Below, piece by piece: positions 12,723-13,242 of a DNA stretch of 13,242 bases. Each line of letters opens with the position of its first letter. Within the stretch, counting starts at the first letter, position 1. The notes below the pieces were generated by a model, which was not told the origin of the DNA, ran no database searches, and saw nothing but the letters and a program-made list of their open reading frames with translations. The position numbers and the translations under genes are program-made. Origin of the DNA: CAUTXO01 sp963542625 (GTDB lineage Bacteria; Campylobacterota; Campylobacteria; Campylobacterales; SZUA-545). The stretch covers positions 1 to 13,242 of the forward strand of contig CAUTXO010000041.1 of NCBI GenBank assembly GCA_963542625.1, written 5' to 3'.

Positions 12723-13242
12723 ATGCAAGATCTTGGAATGTCAGCGCTAGGTTTAACGCCCGTTTCTGGCTTAGATCCGCGTGCGGGGCAAGCTATGGCA
12801 AGCGGTGCGGTAAGGGCTGATGGTGCAGGGCAAATTCAAAGCGCTGGTGGTGCAGCTAAGGCGGTTAAGGCAATTGCAAACACAGCTAAAGCAAACACAC
12901 AAAGCGCCAAGATTGCAGACAGCGCAAAGCCTGCAGACCTAGTGCAAAACGGCTTTAACTACTCCACGAAAGAAGCTAGGGCGCTAGGGCTTGATTACGG
13001 CGCGCTCTCAAGCGATAAAAATCAAGATAGGGTCAATAGGCAGGCTTATGAGATCCTAAGCCAAGATGAGAACGCCGCTAAGAACGTGTTTTGGTGGATT
13101 AGGGGCACGCCAAAGTTTAAGAAAGATAGCGCCGGCGCTTCGCCGTTTAGCACAAAGTATAAAATCGAAGAATTAACGACAAAGGGGCTTGGCGCTTCAG
13201 CGCACGGCGATGAGTTTTGGGAAGCGTATTTTGGCGTAGGCT
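12723..13242 (+). CDS. Unrecognised Ala/Gly/Gln-rich protein (5' part, runs off window)
   Basis: An open frame from ATG 12723 to the window end (173 codons, no stop), with a strong GGGGGAG site 6 nt upstream. I do not recognise the family. Residues 1-75 (MQDLGMSALGLTPVSGLDPR...) are low-complexity, rich in Ala, Gly, Gln and Lys, with no hydrophobic signal peptide. From about residue 78 the sequence becomes compact: NYSTKEARALGLDYGALSSD, then NAAKNVFWWIRGTPKF with clustered aromatics, and FWEAYFGVG at the edge. A polar N-terminus without a Sec signal, plus a sigma-28-like promoter, would suit a flagellum-coexpressed protein exported through the flagellar apparatus, and pseB lies upstream; this is an inference. 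The second to fifth codons (QDLG) are written with an AGATCT copy. Confidence 0.75.
   Translation, partial: MQDLGMSALGLTPVSGLDPRAGQAMASGAVRADGAGQIQSAGGAAKAVKAIANTAKANTQSAKIADSAKPADLVQNGFNYSTKEARALGLDYGALSSDKNQDRVNRQAYEILSQDENAAKNVFWWIRGTPKFKKDSAGASPFSTKYKIEELTTKGLGASAHGDEFWEAYFGVG

Overview
The window looks like a chromosomal segment from a Campylobacterota (epsilonproteobacterial) bacterium, most likely a Campylobacter-type organism with fairly high G+C for the group. The reasons are a CbpA-type J-protein with an HspR-like operator, a carboxy(nor)spermidine dehydrogenase, a periplasmic Lig E-type ATP-dependent DNA ligase, a PseB pseudaminic-acid enzyme and a CGATAT (sigma-28 type) promoter. 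The species is inferred from protein character only.

Layout. Minus strand: the start of a cbpA-like J-protein gene (1-247, runs off the left edge) and a carboxynorspermidine/carboxyspermidine dehydrogenase gene (500-1690). Between them lie a heat-shock-type operator/promoter and a tract crowded with AGATCT. Plus strand: an accessory block (1778-4999) of two membrane-anchored proteins that share an almost identical 174-residue C-terminal domain with an EF-hand-like loop (524 bp, one mismatch), followed by an A+T-rich gene for an exported Ser-Asp-His hydrolase. Then a tightly packed run: dnaE (5096-8617), UDP-glucuronate decarboxylase, UDP-glucuronate 4-epimerase, exported DNA ligase, pseB (to 12407). 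From uxs to pseB each gene overlaps the next by 4 to 11 nt, and dnaE is 8 nt upstream of uxs. After pseB comes a second AGATCT-rich tract (12423-12656), a sigma-28-like promoter element and the start of an unrecognised Ala/Gly/Gln-rich protein (12723 to the right edge).

How the genes work together. The two UDP-glucuronate enzymes and PseB supply nucleotide sugars (UDP-xylose, UDP-galacturonate, and the first pseudaminic acid intermediate) for surface glycans and flagellin glycosylation. The accessory block reads as one transcription unit of exported or membrane proteins. A partnership between the duplicated proteins and the hydrolase is inferred from adjacency only.

Most unusual signals. (1) The near-identical domain duplication next to a catalytically complete exported hydrolase of foreign composition. 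(2) The hexamer AGATCT occurs at least 50 times by hand count in 13.2 kb (about 3 expected), with dense clusters in two intergenic tracts and a visible effect on codon choice and protein linkers.
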